A stretch of DNA of 64,000 nt from contig NZ_JAHLPN010000001.1 in the NCBI RefSeq assembly GCF_018917935.1, forward strand, positions 186,001 through 250,000, written 5' to 3'. Positions 56,427 through 64,000 of the stretch are shown here, one piece after another. Under the pieces are notes generated by a model that worked only from the letters and a program-made list of their open reading frames with translations, was not told where the DNA came from and made no database searches. The stretch comes from Kineothrix sp. MSJ-39 (GTDB lineage: Bacteria; Bacillota; Clostridia; Lachnospirales; Lachnospiraceae). Within the stretch, counting starts at the first letter, position 1, and each line of letters starts with the position of its first letter. The translations under genes and the position numbers were made by a program.

Positions 56427-56455
56427 TTTATCGAGCATATGTTCGATTTTTTCAA
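56427..56455 (-). promoter_or_regulatory. Promoter P1 of the ruvAB operon with LexA-type box in the spacer
   Basis: Minus strand: TTGAAA (56450-56455), 17-base spacer, GATAAA (56427-56432). The spacer holds CGAACATATGCTCG (56432-56445), one base from the Gram-positive LexA consensus CGAACATATGTTCG. A repressor there would block polymerase, as at SOS promoters. It starts right after the leuD terminator. Confidence 0.65.
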
Positions 56456-56457
56456 AA

Positions 56458-56493
56458 CAAAAGGCAGGCTCCAGTCAAATGGATCCTGCCCTT
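56458..56493 (-). terminator. Terminator downstream of leuD
   Basis: AAGGCAGG (56461-56468) pairs with CCTGCCCTT (56485-56493); on the minus strand TTTTGTTTTG follows. Confidence 0.85.
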
Positions 56494-56525
56494 CTTTTCC
56501 TGATATAGATCTCCAATATACGATT

Positions 56526-57014
56526 TTATTTCTGGTTGATATAATTTACAAGTCCCTGTGCAGCAATGATCTTCTGCATAAACGGCGGGAATGCCTGCCC
56601 TTTATACTCGGTTCCTTTCGTGCGGTTGTAGATCATACCGGTATCAAAATTGACCTCTACCGTATCGCCTGCTTCAATATTCTTGACTGCTTCCGGGCAT
56701 TCAATGATCGGAAGTCCGATGTTGATCGCATTGCGATAGAAAATTCTGGCAAAGGTCTCTGCAATAACACAGCTGACACCAGCCGCCTTGATGGCGATCG
56801 GTGCATGCTCACGGGAAGAACCACAGCCAAAGTTTTTATCTGCTACGATAATATCTCCTTTTTTTACTTTCTTGACAAACTCTGTATCGATATCTTCCAT
56901 ACAATGTGTGGCAAGTTCTGCAGGATCTGAAGAATTCAGGTATCTTGCAGGAATGATTACGTCTGTATCTACATTATCTCCGTATCTGAAGACTGTTCCG
57001 ATTGCATTTTCCAT
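56526..57014 (-). CDS. leuD: 3-isopropylmalate dehydratase small subunit
   Basis: 162 residues from the ATG at 57012-57014, 8 bases after AAGGAGG; an ATG two codons earlier is too close. [40 protein letters not shown] and [20 protein letters not shown] are LeuD blocks (swivel domain). Short form typical of archaea and Clostridia. With LeuC it isomerises 2- to 3-isopropylmalate in leucine synthesis. 13 bases after leuC. Confidence 0.96.
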   Translation of the reverse strand: MENAIGTVFRYGDNVDTDVIIPARYLNSSDPAELATHCMEDIDTEFVKKVKKGDIIVADKNFGCGSSREHAPIAIKAAGVSCVIAETFARIFYRNAINIGLPIIECPEAVKNIEAGDTVEVNFDTGMIYNRTKGTEYKGQAFPPFMQKIIAAQGLVNYINQK

Positions 57015-57027
57015 TTTCATATCCTCC

Positions 57028-58290
57028 TTACAGTTTCGCCGGATCTGAAATATGTCCGGTAATTGCGCTTGCTGCTGCGACTGCAGGAGAAGCCAGATAA
57101 ATTTCACTTGTTACATGTCCCATACGGCCTACAAAGTTACGGTTAGTCGTGGATACACATCTTTCATTTTCTGCCAGAATACCCATATAACCGCCCAGAC
57201 AAGGTCCACAGGTTGGTGTGCTGACAACACCGCCGGCTTCGATAAAGATCTTTAACAGACCTTCTTCCATTGCCTGCAGATAGATTGCCTGTGTAGCAGG
57301 AATCACGATAAGACGCATACCCTTTGCTACCTTTCTGCCCTTTAAGATCTCAGCCGCACATCTCAGATCGTCGATACGTCCGTTTGTGCAGGAACCGATC
57401 ACTACCTGATCGATCTTGAGCTCCGGATCGATCTCATCGATCGTATGTGTATTTTCCGGCAAATGAGGGAATGCAACCGTTGACTTTAATGTACTCAGGT
57501 CAATGGTATACTCCTCATCATAAACCGCATCCTCATCTGCTTCGTAAACGGTATATTTCTTTGTGGAATGTTCTTCCATATAAGCGATCGCTTTTTCATC
57601 AACCGGGAAGATACCGTTCTTTCCGCCAGCCTCGATCGCCATATTGGCAATGGTAAATCTGTCATCCATGGAAAGATTTTTGATGCCTTCTCCGACAAAC
57701 TCCATGGATTTGTAAAGTGCACCGTCTACACCAATCATTCCGATAATATGTAAGATCACATCTTTGCCGCTGATATACTTATTTGGCTTACCGACCAGAT
57801 TGAATTTGATCGCTCCCGGTACTTTAAACCATGCTTTTCCTGTTGCCATACCAGCAGCCATATCTGTAGAACCGACACCTGTTGAGAAAGCACCAAGTGC
57901 ACCATACGTACAGGTATGGGAATCCGCACCGATGATCACATCGCCCGCAACTGTCAGACCTTTTTCCGGCAGAAGCGCATGCTCAATCCCCATCTGTCCG
58001 ACTTCAAAATAATTGGTGATCTGGTTACGATAAGCAAACTCTCTGACGCATTTACAATGCTCAGCAGATTTAATATCTTTATTCGGTACAAAATGATCCG
58101 GAACAAGTGCGATCTTATCCTTATCAAATACACCGTCCACTTTCATTTTGCTCATTTCCTTGATCGCAACAGGGCTGGTAATATCGTTTCCAAGTACCAG
58201 ATCAAGGTTAGCTTCGATCAACTGTCCGGCTTCTACCTTGTCAAGACCCGCATGCGCTGCAAGTATTTTTTGTGTCATTGTCATACCCAT
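57028..58290 (-). CDS. leuC: 3-isopropylmalate dehydratase large subunit
   Basis: 420 residues from the ATG at 58288-58290, 8 bases after AGGAGG; an ATG two codons upstream is too close. Aconitase fold with a 4Fe-4S cluster held by Cys in [20 protein letters not shown] and in [40 protein letters not shown] is another block. HacA/LeuC short type. Promoter identified about 80 bases upstream; the divergent LysR gene is a likely regulator. Confidence 0.96.
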   Translation of the reverse strand: MGMTMTQKILAAHAGLDKVEAGQLIEANLDLVLGNDITSPVAIKEMSKMKVDGVFDKDKIALVPDHFVPNKDIKSAEHCKCVREFAYRNQITNYFEVGQMGIEHALLPEKGLTVAGDVIIGADSHTCTYGALGAFSTGVGSTDMAAGMATGKAWFKVPGAIKFNLVGKPNKYISGKDVILHIIGMIGVDGALYKSMEFVGEGIKNLSMDDRFTIANMAIEAGGKNGIFPVDEKAIAYMEEHSTKKYTVYEADEDAVYDEEYTIDLSTLKSTVAFPHLPENTHTIDEIDPELKIDQVVIGSCTNGRIDDLRCAAEILKGRKVAKGMRLIVIPATQAIYLQAMEEGLLKIFIEAGGVVSTPTCGPCLGGYMGILAENERCVSTTNRNFVGRMGHVTSEIYLASPAVAAASAITGHISDPAKL

Positions 58291-58367
58291 TGACATATCC
58301 TCCTACCTTATCCGCATTGTGTCACGCCTATCCGACAGGACAGGTTATGCCACTTTTCTTTGTATAC

Positions 58368-58396
58368 AGTATAACAGATAATATACTATAATCCAA
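58368..58396 (-). promoter_or_regulatory. SigA-type promoter of leuCD
   Basis: TTGGAT (58391-58396), 17-base spacer, TATACT (58368-58373) on the minus strand. The surrounding AT-rich stretch (58370-58440) also carries a possible LysR promoter on the plus strand, TTTACT then TACACT at 17-base spacing. Confidence 0.65.
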
Positions 58397-58546
58397 ATAC
58401 ATATTGTTTATATTTACTATGAATTATATTTATGATACACTGAAATCAAGATGCCGGAGGCAAGCGCCACCAGTTTAGATGATACGCTTTCCTGATAATC
58501 TGCGAAAGCACTCTATGAACCGGTCATAAGCACAGAAAGGGAACAC

Positions 58547-59440
58547 ATGGAAAACAATTTAAACTTATACTATATTTTCTATACCGTAGCACTGCATAAA
58601 AACATTTCAGGTGCAGCCAAGGAACTGTATATCAGCCAGCCTGCGATCTCAAAAGCGATCTCCAAGCTGGAGCAGAGCCTGAATGTCATTCTGTTCCATC
58701 GTTCTTCCCGCGGCGTTACGCTTACCATGGAGGGAGAACTTCTTTTTGCACAGGTACAGACGGCATTTTCCGCGATCCGACATGGCGAGGAACAGCTCAA
58801 GAAAGTAAATGAGCTTGGTATTTCCCAGATATCCATCGGTGTCAGCATCACGCTATGTAAATATGTGCTCCTGCCCTATCTGCAGCAGTTTGTCAAAGAC
58901 AACCCACATATCAAAGTTACGATCACCTGCCATCCGACGATGGAAACGCTGCGCGATATTGATAATTCCGTTACAGATATCGGTGTTGTCGGAATCCCAA
59001 GCCTGCCTAACGGACTGACCTATATCCCGTTCCGTGAAATTCAGGATACGTTTGTCACGACAGACCGCTATCTGGAAAATCTGAAGATCCGCGTCGGAAA
59101 CGACCGGAAAGCGATTTTAAACAATGCAACATTTATGATGCTGAACAAAGAAAATATTTCCCGTAAATATGTGGATATGTATTTATCCTCCCACCAGATC
59201 ACCATGGATAACATCATCGAGATCAATACGATGGATCTGCTCATTGAGCTGGCAAAGATCGATCTCGGAATTGCCTGTGTCATCAAAGATTTTGTCAAAG
59301 ATGAGCTGGATGACCACTCTTTAACAGAAGTGAATCTCGGACGCGCCATTCCCAAACGAAAGCTCGGGCTTGTTTACAAGGACGATACGATCATGACGGA
59401 TGCAATGAAGAAGTTTATCTCCTATTTTACGGAGTCATAG
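58547..59440 (+). CDS. LysR-family transcriptional regulator
   Basis: 297 residues, start ATG after AGAAAGGGAACAC. HTH in residues about 3-62: YYIFYTVALHKNISGAAKEL, YISQPAISKAISKLEQSLNV and LFHRSSRGVTLTMEG. The rest is the periplasmic-binding-like effector domain. Divergent from leuCD with a 256-base shared intergenic region, so control of leucine or branched-chain synthesis is likely; the ligand is not known. Its 5' untranslated region would be about 100 bases and shows no clear structure. Confidence 0.92.
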   Translation: MENNLNLYYIFYTVALHKNISGAAKELYISQPAISKAISKLEQSLNVILFHRSSRGVTLTMEGELLFAQVQTAFSAIRHGEEQLKKVNELGISQISIGVSITLCKYVLLPYLQQFVKDNPHIKVTITCHPTMETLRDIDNSVTDIGVVGIPSLPNGLTYIPFREIQDTFVTTDRYLENLKIRVGNDRKAILNNATFMMLNKENISRKYVDMYLSSHQITMDNIIEINTMDLLIELAKIDLGIACVIKDFVKDELDDHSLTEVNLGRAIPKRKLGLVYKDDTIMTDAMKKFISYFTES

Positions 59441-59468
59441 GGTAAATAATAAATTACAAGTAGATATA

Positions 59469-59722
59469 AAAAAGAAAACATATGTATGCAATCACGTTTG
59501 ACTCCCCTGCGATTTGCTCGAAGCATATTTTGCACGCGCTCCGGGCACTTGAACCTCTGTGCATGCAAAATCGGCTTTGCCGATGCACAGAGGCTACATA
59601 ACGGATTTACATCGTAAATCCGTTACATTTGCAAAAAAGCGGTGTGCGCTCTCCGCTGCGGCAAATGCTTCGCAAATCTCGGTCGTCTACACTATCGATT
59701 GCATACATATGTTTTTCTTTTT
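59469..59722. repeat. Long hairpin repeat element, copy 2
   Basis: 25-bp arms: AAAAAGAAAACATATGTATG then CAATC (59469-59493), and their complement with one extra T at 59697-59722. Inside is GATTTGCTCGAAGCAT with ATGCTTCGCAAATC, and then two extra hairpins absent from copy 1: CCTCTGTGCAT...ATGCACAGAGG and TAACGGATTTAC/GTAAATCCGTTA. It shares its framework with copy 1 at 28339-28513 (GCAATCACGTTTG, GCAAATCTCGGTCG, CTACACTATCGATTGC). T-runs on both sides suit a terminator between the convergent LysR and exonuclease genes; the 300-base gap here (59441-59740) holds nothing else. Confidence 0.82.
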
Positions 59723-59740
59723 ATATGTTTTCTCTTTTCC

Positions 59741-60415
59741 TTATATATTCTCAGTATATCGGCAATTCGGGAATCCCATACACCCCCAAAACTCTCCGTA
59801 ACGACCGTTCCGTTTCTTTAAGGGCTGCTTACATAACGGACACAGCTTTACAGTTACATTTTTATGTCCGTTCAGCTCCTCTCCCATCCGTTCAAACACC
59901 TTCTGATTCATTCTGCAGTCTGCCAAAGCTCGATGCGCACCATCTGTAGAAATACCATAGTAATCTGCCAGATCAGATAATTTTCGATGTTTCCATTCCG
60001 GGAAACAGACTTTTGAAACACGCAATGTGTCTATGTAGTCGTTTGCTACCGTTTTCCCAAAATACTTTTCGGAATCTCTGCAAATAAACGGGATATCAAA
60101 TGTATGGATGTTATGCCCCACTAAAATATCCTCTCCTACAAATTCCAAAAAACGTTCCAAAACCTCTTTGCAGCATGGCGCATGACGAACCATCTCATCT
60201 GTTATGTTGTTTACCCGTGTTGCATCATAGGGAATTGGTCTGCCCGGATTAACCAGTTCACTGAACTCCTCTACTACTTTCCCGTTACGTACTTTTACCG
60301 CTGAAATCTCAATGATCTCATCTTTCGAGGTAAAGATTCCTGTCGTTTCCAGATCGAAAACAACGTAATCCGGTACGTATTTCGTTAATAATTTTCCTTT
60401 GTTTTTTCCTAACAT
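59741..60415 (-). CDS. DEDDh 3'-5' exonuclease with C-terminal topoisomerase-type zinc finger
   Basis: 224 residues, start ATG after ACAGGTGCTAT. DnaQ/PolC-epsilon-type exonuclease: YVVFDLETTGIFTSKDEIIE (Asp, Glu), LVGHNIHTFDIPFICRD (Asp) and ISTDGAHRALADCRMNQKVF (His, Asp). The last 40 residues hold CPLCKQPLKKRNGRYGEFWG and CMGFPNCRYT, four Cys with the pattern of the DNA-binding zinc finger of topoisomerase I. So it may act on single-stranded or damaged DNA. Its start faces a LexA-type box shared with the divergent toxin promoter. Confidence 0.9.
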   Translation of the reverse strand: MLGKNKGKLLTKYVPDYVVFDLETTGIFTSKDEIIEISAVKVRNGKVVEEFSELVNPGRPIPYDATRVNNITDEMVRHAPCCKEVLERFLEFVGEDILVGHNIHTFDIPFICRDSEKYFGKTVANDYIDTLRVSKVCFPEWKHRKLSDLADYYGISTDGAHRALADCRMNQKVFERMGEELNGHKNVTVKLCPLCKQPLKKRNGRYGEFWGCMGFPNCRYTENI

Positions 60416-60452
60416 ATAGCACCTGTTTTAAATAATTTTATTGTTTTGTTTG

Positions 60453-60481
60453 TTGAACATATGTTCTCTCTATGTTATACT
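60453..60481 (+). promoter_or_regulatory. Toxin promoter overlapped by a perfect LexA-type box
   Basis: TTGAAC (60453-60458), 17-base spacer, TATACT (60476-60481). GAACATATGTTC (60455-60466), a perfect palindrome that matches the Gram-positive LexA core GAAC-N4-GTTC, covers the -35 and the front of the spacer. On the minus strand TTCAAC (60452-60457) and TATTTA (60429-60434), 17 bases apart, could be the exonuclease promoter under the same box. Confidence 0.72.
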
Positions 60482-60567
60482 GTTATTGTGTAATTGAAAG
60501 GAAAGCAGGATGTGATTTTCCGATTATTAGATGCCCTCTAGTTTTACGAAAGAGAGGGTGATGCCCT

Positions 60568-60654
60568 ATGAACACAATGGAAGTTTTAACTTTGTTGTTA
60601 GTAATGTTTGCGGCTCTGTCATACATAGACAATCATAATAACAAAAAGAAATAG
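60568..60654 (+). CDS. Holin-like type I toxin, 28 residues
   Basis: The product begins MNTMEVLTLLLVMFAALSYI and ends DNHNNKKK: a short polar start, one membrane helix and a basic end after an Asp, as in the 'putative holin-like toxin' family and TxpA-type toxins, which damage the membrane when made in excess. GAGGG lies 9 bases before the ATG. That site can pair with CCCTCT at 60534-60539, or with CCCT just before the ATG, so translation should be weak until refolding. The 5' leader is about 80 nt from a LexA-type promoter and starts with a tiny ATG-TGA frame. A convergent antisense RNA covers its 3' end. Confidence 0.85.
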   Translation: MNTMEVLTLLLVMFAALSYIDNHNNKKK

Positions 60655-60736
60655 CATCCCACCGACCAAAGTTAGATGCTATCTCAAAATAGTTTCGACT
60701 GAGGGCAAATCGGATATTACATCCGATTACCTTTCT
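60640..60736 (-). ncRNA. Antisense RNA antitoxin of the holin-like toxin
   Basis: Predicted from about 60736 (7 bases past the -10) to the T-run near 60640, roughly 95 nt. It contains GGATGTAATATCC (a hairpin) and ends in an intrinsic terminator (60651-60682). It is complementary to the last 15 bases of the toxin frame and to its 3' untranslated part, as RatA is to txpA. It would drive RNase III cleavage and decay of the toxin mRNA; this mechanism is by analogy. Confidence 0.75.
60651..60682 (-). terminator. Terminator of the antisense RNA
   Basis: ATAGCATC (60651-60658) pairs with GATGCTAT (60675-60682); on the minus strand TTTCTTTTTG follows, inside the toxin gene's 3' end. Confidence 0.82.
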
Positions 60737-60742
60737 AAGTAG

Positions 60743-60771
60743 ATTATACACTAGGGCACCTGATAATTCAA
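60743..60771 (-). promoter_or_regulatory. Consensus promoter of the antisense RNA
   Basis: TTGAAT (60766-60771), 17-base spacer, TATAAT (60743-60748) on the minus strand: stronger than the toxin promoter, and it overlaps the toxin terminator. Confidence 0.82.
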
Positions 60772-60782
60772 GTGCCCTTTTT
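60754..60782 (+). terminator. Terminator of the toxin mRNA
   Basis: GGGCAC pairs with GTGCCC around CTGATAATTCAA, followed by TTTTTAG. The toxin mRNA would span about 60488-60782, some 295 nt. Confidence 0.8.
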
Positions 60783-60843
60783 AGTTATGTTATGCATCTA
60801 TAATGCATGATGCAACTGCATCTCCTTTCTTTCGTCTGGAGAT

Positions 60844-61884
<1,041 letters not shown>

Positions 61885-61955
61885 CTAAATTTTTGTTTCG
61901 TTTTATGAAAAGCCGCTCTGCGGCTGACCATACATTTTGCTATGTAATGCCTGCC

Positions 61956-62456
61956 TTATGGCAGATAGGTTACATTTTCCGTACCTCTGCAAAGTGCGGC
62001 AATACCGGTTCTGGCAAGCTCCAAGATTTCAAAACCGTCTAACAGTTTCAGGAAAGCATCAATCTTTTCCTGATTACCGGTAAGCTCGACCATCAGACTG
62101 TCAGATGCGACATCAATGACCTTTGCACGGAAGATATCCGCCATAGCGATCACGCCCTGTCTCTGGCTTGCATCGGCTCTGACCTTGATCATTGCCAGTT
62201 CTCTGTAAACACTGCTTTCCGGCTTTAACTCCTTGATATCCCGTACATCGACAAGTTTTGCAACCTGCTTCTCGATCTGATCCAGAATGATATCATCTCC
62301 GCTTGTCACGATCGTGATACGGGTGTATCTCGGATCTGCCGTCACACCGGCGGTGATACTTTCGATATTATATCCTCTGCGGCTGAACAGTCCTGAAATA
62401 CGGCTTAAAACACCTGATGTATTATCAACTAATATCTGAAATACTTTCTTTTGCAT
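61956..62456 (-). CDS. ilvN: Acetolactate synthase small regulatory subunit
   Basis: 166 residues. ACT domain at the N-terminus (FQILVDNTSGVLSRISGLFS, RRGYNIESITAGVTADPRYT) that binds valine, and the ALS small-subunit C-terminal domain (SVYRELAMIKVRADASQRQG, DSLMVELTGNQEKIDAFLKL, ILELARTGIAALCRGTENVT). It lies between ilvC and the second small-subunit gene, with a 100-base gap before it that shows no other gene. Regulates IlvB. Confidence 0.94.
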   Translation of the reverse strand: MQKKVFQILVDNTSGVLSRISGLFSRRGYNIESITAGVTADPRYTRITIVTSGDDIILDQIEKQVAKLVDVRDIKELKPESSVYRELAMIKVRADASQRQGVIAMADIFRAKVIDVASDSLMVELTGNQEKIDAFLKLLDGFEILELARTGIAALCRGTENVTYLP

Positions 62457-62575
62457 TTGCTTTATACCCTTCCTTCACCATCTCTATGAGCATTGTATCA
62501 GCATAAGACAGGCTTTGTCAACGTATGATATCCTTTCATGCATCCCATAACCTGTATTCATAGTTTGGAGTTATA

Positions 62576-63061
62576 TTATTCGTTTTCAGCGCATTTTGGC
62601 AGTGCCAGCGTACCGGTTCTTGCCACCTCTACAATGCTGACCGATTTCAGCATCTGGATCAGAAGCTGGATGCGTTCCGGCTCTGCACAGATCTGGATCA
62701 TCATAAAGGATTTGGACATATCCACGATCTCCGCCTTTAAGATACTGCAGACCTCCATGATATCCTTGCGGTTTGTACGGTTATATTTTACCTTGATCAG
62801 CATGAGCTCCCGCGAAATGCTCTGCTCCTCATGGAAAGTACGCACCTTGATGATATCCAGCTTTTTGTTGAGCTGCTTTTCGATCTGCTCGAGTGTTCTC
62901 TGATTGCCGCTGGAAACGATCGTCATGCAGGATACTTCCTTATCGTCTGTTTCCCCTACAGCGAGGGAATCAATATTAAAACTTCTTCTGGAAAACAGTC
63001 CTGCCACCTTGCAAAGTACACCGGAACGGTTTTCCACCAATACAGAATATATTTTCTTCAT
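62576..63061 (-). CDS. Second acetolactate synthase small subunit
   Basis: 161 residues from the ATG at 63059-63061, after AGTGGAGGTTCCT. Same two-domain plan as its neighbour (YSVLVENRSGVLCKVAGLFS, RRSFNIDSLAVGETDDKEVS, ISRELMLIKVKYNRTNRKDI, IVEVARTGTLALPKCAENE) but clearly divergent in sequence. It lies 32 bases after ilvB. Two ilvN-type genes behind one ilvB suggest mixed or alternative regulatory subunits. Confidence 0.92.
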   Translation of the reverse strand: MKKIYSVLVENRSGVLCKVAGLFSRRSFNIDSLAVGETDDKEVSCMTIVSSGNQRTLEQIEKQLNKKLDIIKVRTFHEEQSISRELMLIKVKYNRTNRKDIMEVCSILKAEIVDMSKSFMMIQICAEPERIQLLIQMLKSVSIVEVARTGTLALPKCAENE

Positions 63062-63093
63062 AGGAACCTCCACTCTCTTTTACTGCTCATCCT

Positions 63094-64000
63094 CTATACA
63101 AGATCCATCGGATCGATCACAACTTCCATCAGGCTTGCCTTGTCATCCTGCAAAAATGCTTTCAGTTTTTCTTCGATCTGGTCATTTTTCTCTACCAGAT
63201 AATAAGGCATATCGTAAGCTGCTGCGATCTTGGAAAGATCCGGTGATCCGGTCAGATCTACAACGGAATAATGGTCTTCATACGTAAAATGCTGGTACTG
63301 ACGCACCATCCCCAGATAATTGTTACGCAGTACAATGACTTTGGAGCGGATTCCGTGCTGACGCATTGTCGCAAGCTCCATCATGGACATCTGGAAGGAA
63401 CCGTCTCCACAGACTGCAACGACTTCCTTTTCCGGGCACTGATATTTGGCACCCATCGCTGCAGGAATGGAATAGCCCATCGTTCCCATACCACCGGAGG
63501 TCAGGAAGTGTCCCTTTTTGACAATATGGTAATTACATGACCAGATCTGGTTCTGTCCGACATCTGCCACGTAAACCGCATCCTCCGGAAGCATCTCTGA
63601 GATCGTCCGGATGAAAGCAGCCGGATCCACATATGCCGGGGATGGATTTCTCTTCCGCTGCATCGTTGCTTCATAATAATTCAGCTGTTCTGTCCAGTCT
63701 GTGAAATCTCCGGTGATCTCCTGCTCCATCAGGTCTTCAAAGATCGACTTGCAGTCACCGACCAGCGGAATGTGTGGGCCGACGTTCTTACCGATCTCCG
63801 CAGGATCCACATCGATATGTACAAGCACTTTGTTGTTAATGATCAGATCCGGCTGATTGACAGCACGGTCTGCCACTCTGGCACCGACCATCAGTAAAAG
63901 ATCACATTCATTCATGGCTCTGTTGGCATACGGATGTCCGTTATTACCGACCATGCCAAAATACATATCATCCTCTGTCGGCATAACACCGATTCCCATC
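63094..64000 (-). CDS. ilvB: Acetolactate synthase large subunit, N-terminus cut by window edge
   Basis: About 302 codons of the C-terminal part are visible; the frame continues past the right edge. It joins two pyruvates (or pyruvate and 2-oxobutyrate) with thiamine diphosphate. MVGNNGHPYANRAMNECDLL, HIDVDPAEIGKNVGPHIPLV, GTMGYSIPAAMGAKYQCPEK, and the ThDP block VVAVCGDGSFQMSMMELATM with IVLRNNYLGMVRQYQHFTYE show the family. Biosynthetic (IlvB) type, since regulatory subunits follow. Confidence 0.96.
   Translation of the reverse strand, partial: MGIGVMPTEDDMYFGMVGNNGHPYANRAMNECDLLLMVGARVADRAVNQPDLIINNKVLVHIDVDPAEIGKNVGPHIPLVGDCKSIFEDLMEQEITGDFTDWTEQLNYYEATMQRKRNPSPAYVDPAAFIRTISEMLPEDAVYVADVGQNQIWSCNYHIVKKGHFLTSGGMGTMGYSIPAAMGAKYQCPEKEVVAVCGDGSFQMSMMELATMRQHGIRSKVIVLRNNYLGMVRQYQHFTYEDHYSVVDLTGSPDLSKIAAAYDMPYYLVEKNDQIEEKLKAFLQDDKASLMEVVIDPMDLV

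Noticed and set aside
59559-59949. Two plus-strand open frames across the end of hairpin copy 2
   Set aside because: They run through repeat hairpins and into the antisense of the exonuclease gene.
62462-62575. Attenuator or T-box for the ilv genes
   Set aside because: The gaps before ilvN and ilvC show no long structured leader or T-box core; the region before ilvB is outside the window.

Overview
The window reads as one contiguous chromosomal segment of a spore-forming anaerobe in the Clostridia, most likely Lachnospiraceae. The evidence is gene content, not a marker gene: a six-gene Rnf complex, SpoIVA, a class III ribonucleotide reductase, NADP-type glutamate dehydrogenase, the FAD-oxidoreductase/cmk/ispH/rpsA order, and family-typical small conserved proteins. 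Most genes lie on the minus strand with strong AGGAGG-type ribosome binding sites. No phage, insertion sequence or CRISPR array is visible.

Layout. 1-12.6 kb: a SpoIID-like protein cut by the window edge, a candidate 6S RNA, a lipase-like protein, deoC, citrate synthase, threonine synthase, a SleB-like hydrolase, a leaderless AP2-like protein, a GH25-fold protein without its usual acidic pair, apbE and an M18 aminopeptidase. 12.7-17.7 kb: rnfCDGEAB, whose RnfG and RnfD carry SGAT flavinylation motifs that the neighbouring ApbE would serve. 17.8-25.4 kb: a YprB-like nuclease, cheR, the rpsA/ispH/cmk/FAD-oxidoreductase cluster and two regulators. 25.6-31.4 kb: enolase, a flavodoxin/DUF3793 operon with DtxR-like operators, a large hairpin repeat, and nrdDG. 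31.5-41.3 kb: WYL and HAD proteins, a small membrane protein, rnhA, a membrane MutS-like ATPase, nucleoside salvage genes, a DUF512 protein and spoIVA. 41.4-46.2 kb: an ABC exporter with its two-component system. 46.3-52.8 kb: gdhA, a secreted FnIII protein, an NTF2-like/LytTR regulator, a dehydrogenase, an SH3 protein, tandem hairpin repeats and tRNA-Arg(CCG). 52.9-56.4 kb: an operon of NusG-II protein, Gx transporter, ruvA, ruvB and nfo. 56.5-64 kb: leuCD, a divergent LysR regulator, a second large hairpin repeat, a DEDDh exonuclease, a type I toxin-antitoxin locus, and ilvC, two ilvN-type genes and ilvB (cut by the edge).

The most interesting find is at 60.4-60.8 kb: a 28-residue holin-like toxin behind a perfect GAACATATGTTC LexA-type box, with its ribosome binding site in a hairpin and a convergent antisense RNA that has its own consensus promoter and terminator. 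The box also lies over a possible promoter of the divergent exonuclease. A near-identical LexA-type box sits in the promoter spacer in front of the ruvAB-nfo operon at 56.4 kb, so the window seems to hold a small SOS regulon that joins repair, an exonuclease and a membrane toxin. A second notable find is a pair of long hairpin repeats (28.3 and 59.5 kb) whose arms differ in sequence but stay complementary.
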